Source: Bacillota bacterium (lineage in GTDB: Bacteria > Bacillota > Clostridia > Christensenellales > CALWSW01). From it: DNA of 6,699 nucleotides. The position numbers and the translations under genes were made by a program. This document shows, piece by piece, positions 5,073-6,699 of the stretch. The stretch covers positions 1 through 6,699 of the forward strand of contig JAEYFO010000304.1 of assembly GCA_023402915.1 (NCBI GenBank), read 5' to 3'. Under the pieces are notes generated by a model that saw only the letters and a list, made by a program, of their open reading frames with translations, had not been told where the DNA came from and did no database searches. Each line of letters starts with the position of its first letter. Positions within the stretch are counted from its first letter, which is position 1.

Positions 5073-6699
5073 TCAATAAAACCACCGCAGCTCTTTCCAG
5101 CCCACCCCGGCGGCGCTGTCCTCATCGCCGGAAGCGCTCGGCGGCGCGGAGGGGGTGGGGATCTCTTCGTCCTGCGGCACTTCGCTCTGCCCGGCCGGTT
5201 CTGTTGATGCGGTTGGCCCGGCCGGTTTGTTTTTCTCCAGCCGCTCGCTTTCGGAAGAATCCACCGCCTGAACCTCCCCCTGCGGCAGGAAAGAAGGCAC
5301 GTCCACCCGGCAGAGCGGGCTTTGCACGCCGCAGAGTTCTTCGCCTGAAAGGGTCAGTTCCGGATGCACCGGCACGACGTAATAGTCGTAGCTTCGTCCG
5401 GGCCGGGCGGTTTTGTCCTCATAGGAAACCACGCTGCCTTCTCCGGAAAACTCCTTCAAAAGAACCGCGCCGCCGTCCGCTCCCGCTGTTTTCCGATACA
5501 GCCGGTAGGAAACGAACTCCTGCCGCGGCGAAAACGACAGAAGGGGAACGCCCTTTTCCGAAATCTCCGCCCGCACCCGTCCGGCAGGCAGGGGAACGGC
5601 CCAGTAGCCGCTCTGGCTGTGCGGCTCCGTGCCCGCCGCAAAATATTCCGTATACGTCTGCTTTTCCGGGGTCAGGGCGCTTGCCAGCTGCACCCGCTGC
5701 TCCCGCTTGACGCTGCCCGCGTCCAGCCTCACCGCCCTGATGCCCTCGGGCACGGAAAACTCCGGCGCTGCGTCCTTGTCCGGATAGAGCGACGAAAACA
5801 CCTCCTTGAGCAGCTCTGCCGGGTAGGTTCCGCCCGTTGCGTCCGCAGGCAGGCTGTGCGCCGCGCCGCCGTCATCGCTGCCCATCCAGACCGCCGCGGC
5901 GTATTGGCTGTTATACGCCGCCATCCACGCGTCGTTGTTCCCGCCCGTTTCCGAAAGGCCGGTCGTTCCCGTTTTGCCCGCCAGCGGGATGCCGCAGCGC
6001 AGCTTTCGCCCCGTGCCTTCCGAAACGCAGCTTTCCAGCATACTGGTCAAAAGGAAGGCGCTCTGGCTGCTCATGACCCGCACCCCATCGGCTTCCCGCT
6101 CGTAAAGCACCTTGCCCCGCGCGTCCGTGATGCGCCGAACGCAGCGGCTCTCCCGGTACAGTCCGCCCCGGGCGAACGCCGCATACGCCCCGCAGATCTC
6201 CAGCGGCGACACCCCGCGGGTAAATCCGCCCAGCGCCAGCGAAAGGCTCTGATCCTTTTCGTCAAAGGGAATGCCCACGGAAGCGGCGAAGCGCTTTCCC
6301 GCCGAAACGCCGATGGCGTCGAGCAGGCTGACTGCCGGAACGTTGAGCGAGCGGGCGATAGCCTCCCGCATGGTGACGGCCCCGCGATAGGAGTTTCCGA
6401 AGTTTTTCGGGCTGTACCCGTCAAAATCCGTCGGTTCGTCCAAAAACACCGACGCCGCCGTGTACCCATAGCGGTCGAGCGCCGGGGCGTAGACCAGAAT
6501 GGGCTTGATGACCGAGCCGGGCTGCCGCCTGATCTGCGTGGCGCGGTTGAGCCCCTGCAAAACGGTGTGTTCCCGTCCGCCCAGCAGCGCGCAGACCCCG
6601 CCGCTTTCCACGTCCACCACCACCAAAGCTGCCTCGGCCCGCCGGCCATCCGCTGTCTGCGGAAAATATTCCTCCTCCGAAAACAGCGCTTCGCATTGG
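5073..6699 (-). CDS. Class A penicillin-binding protein, transpeptidase half with FN3-like C-terminus (5' end beyond the right edge)
   Basis: This enzyme cross-links peptidoglycan outside the membrane; class A members also polymerise glycan strands through a GT51 domain, which would lie beyond the window. The visible 541 residues (numbered from the first full codon, at 6698) carry all three transpeptidase motifs: Ser62-Val-Ile-Lys65 in RQPGSVIKP, Ser117-Leu-Asn119 in ARSLNVPAV, and Lys242-Thr-Gly in AGKTGTTG. The segment GGFTRGVSPLEICGAYAAFARGG is typical of PBP1A-type proteins. After the catalytic domain comes a beta-rich region that looks like a fibronectin type III domain (about 389-470, with YRLYRKT and YDYYVVPV), then a Pro/Ser/Glu-rich acidic tail (about 475-530) ending in WKELRWFY. 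The frame stays open to the window end with no convincing start. The TTG at 6626 is an internal Leu within the conserved EAALVVVDVESGG stretch, so the gene is 5' partial. No clear terminator follows its stop. Confidence 0.95.
   Translation of the reverse strand, partial: QCEALFSEEEYFPQTADGRRAEAALVVVDVESGGVCALLGGREHTVLQGLNRATQIRRQPGSVIKPILVYAPALDRYGYTAASVFLDEPTDFDGYSPKNFGNSYRGAVTMREAIARSLNVPAVSLLDAIGVSAGKRFAASVGIPFDEKDQSLSLALGGFTRGVSPLEICGAYAAFARGGLYRESRCVRRITDARGKVLYEREADGVRVMSSQSAFLLTSMLESCVSEGTGRKLRCGIPLAGKTGTTGLSETGGNNDAWMAAYNSQYAAAVWMGSDDGGAAHSLPADATGGTYPAELLKEVFSSLYPDKDAAPEFSVPEGIRAVRLDAGSVKREQRVQLASALTPEKQTYTEYFAAGTEPHSQSGYWAVPLPAGRVRAEISEKGVPLLSFSPRQEFVSYRLYRKTAGADGGAVLLKEFSGEGSVVSYEDKTARPGRSYDYYVVPVHPELTLSGEELCGVQSPLCRVDVPSFLPQGEVQAVDSSESERLEKNKPAGPTASTEPAGQSEVPQDEEIPTPSAPPSASGDEDSAAGVGWKELRWFY

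Noticed and set aside
6421..6696. Short minus-strand frames over the penicillin-binding-protein gene near the right edge (also 6071-6649)
   Set aside because: They overlap the frame that carries the conserved transpeptidase sequence and have Arg/Gly-rich shadow composition.
1..6699. Defence island, prophage, transposon or toxin-antitoxin system
   Set aside because: No nuclease, integrase, transposase, phage structural gene or toxin motif is visible. The genes are housekeeping (tRNA modification, cell wall) plus two zinc-ribbon proteins of unknown role.

Overview
The window reads as chromosomal DNA from a G+C-rich member of the Clostridia (Firmicutes), perhaps Oscillospiraceae or a relative. 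The evidence is a NifZ-type cysteine desulfurase next to ThiI (a Firmicute gene order), strong AGGAGG-type ribosome binding sites, a class A penicillin-binding protein with a fibronectin-III-like C-terminal region, and a Clostridia-style membrane protein with an N-terminal zinc ribbon. Assignment below class is inference. Apart from one AT-rich island, the DNA is clearly above 60% G+C.

Layout, left to right. (1) 1-581, minus: first half of thiI (4-thiouridine synthase), cut by the left edge. (2) 684-1829, minus: nifZ-like cysteine desulfurase, 102 nt upstream of thiI and presumably cotranscribed with it. (3) 1830-2173: a divergent control region with an extended -10 promoter for each direction and several short GC-rich hairpins in the leaders. 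(4) 2174-4528, plus: a 784-residue single-pass membrane protein starting at TTG, with a zinc ribbon, a long disordered linker, one membrane span, Ig-like domains and a C-terminal beta-rich (OB-like) domain. (5) 4541-4575: a bidirectional hairpin terminator. (6) 4586-4966, minus: a small soluble zinc-ribbon protein in an AT-rich island (about 36% G+C), with its own promoter and an almost perfect 18-bp palindrome across the -10 box. (7) 5073-6699, minus: the C-terminal half of a class A penicillin-binding protein, cut by the right edge.

How the genes work together. NifZ and ThiI form a two-protein sulfur relay: the desulfurase takes sulfur from cysteine as a persulfide and ThiI inserts it at U8 of tRNA. 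The penicillin-binding protein cross-links peptidoglycan outside the membrane. The two zinc-ribbon proteins are convergent, and their ribbon cysteines sit at the same positions (3, 6, 17, 20). One spans the membrane and one appears cytosolic, and neither has a known function that I can name. I see no CRISPR array, transposase, phage gene, rRNA or tRNA. The least explained parts are the zinc-ribbon pair, the AT-rich island and its palindromic operator candidate. I do not see a clear new multi-gene defence or mobile system.
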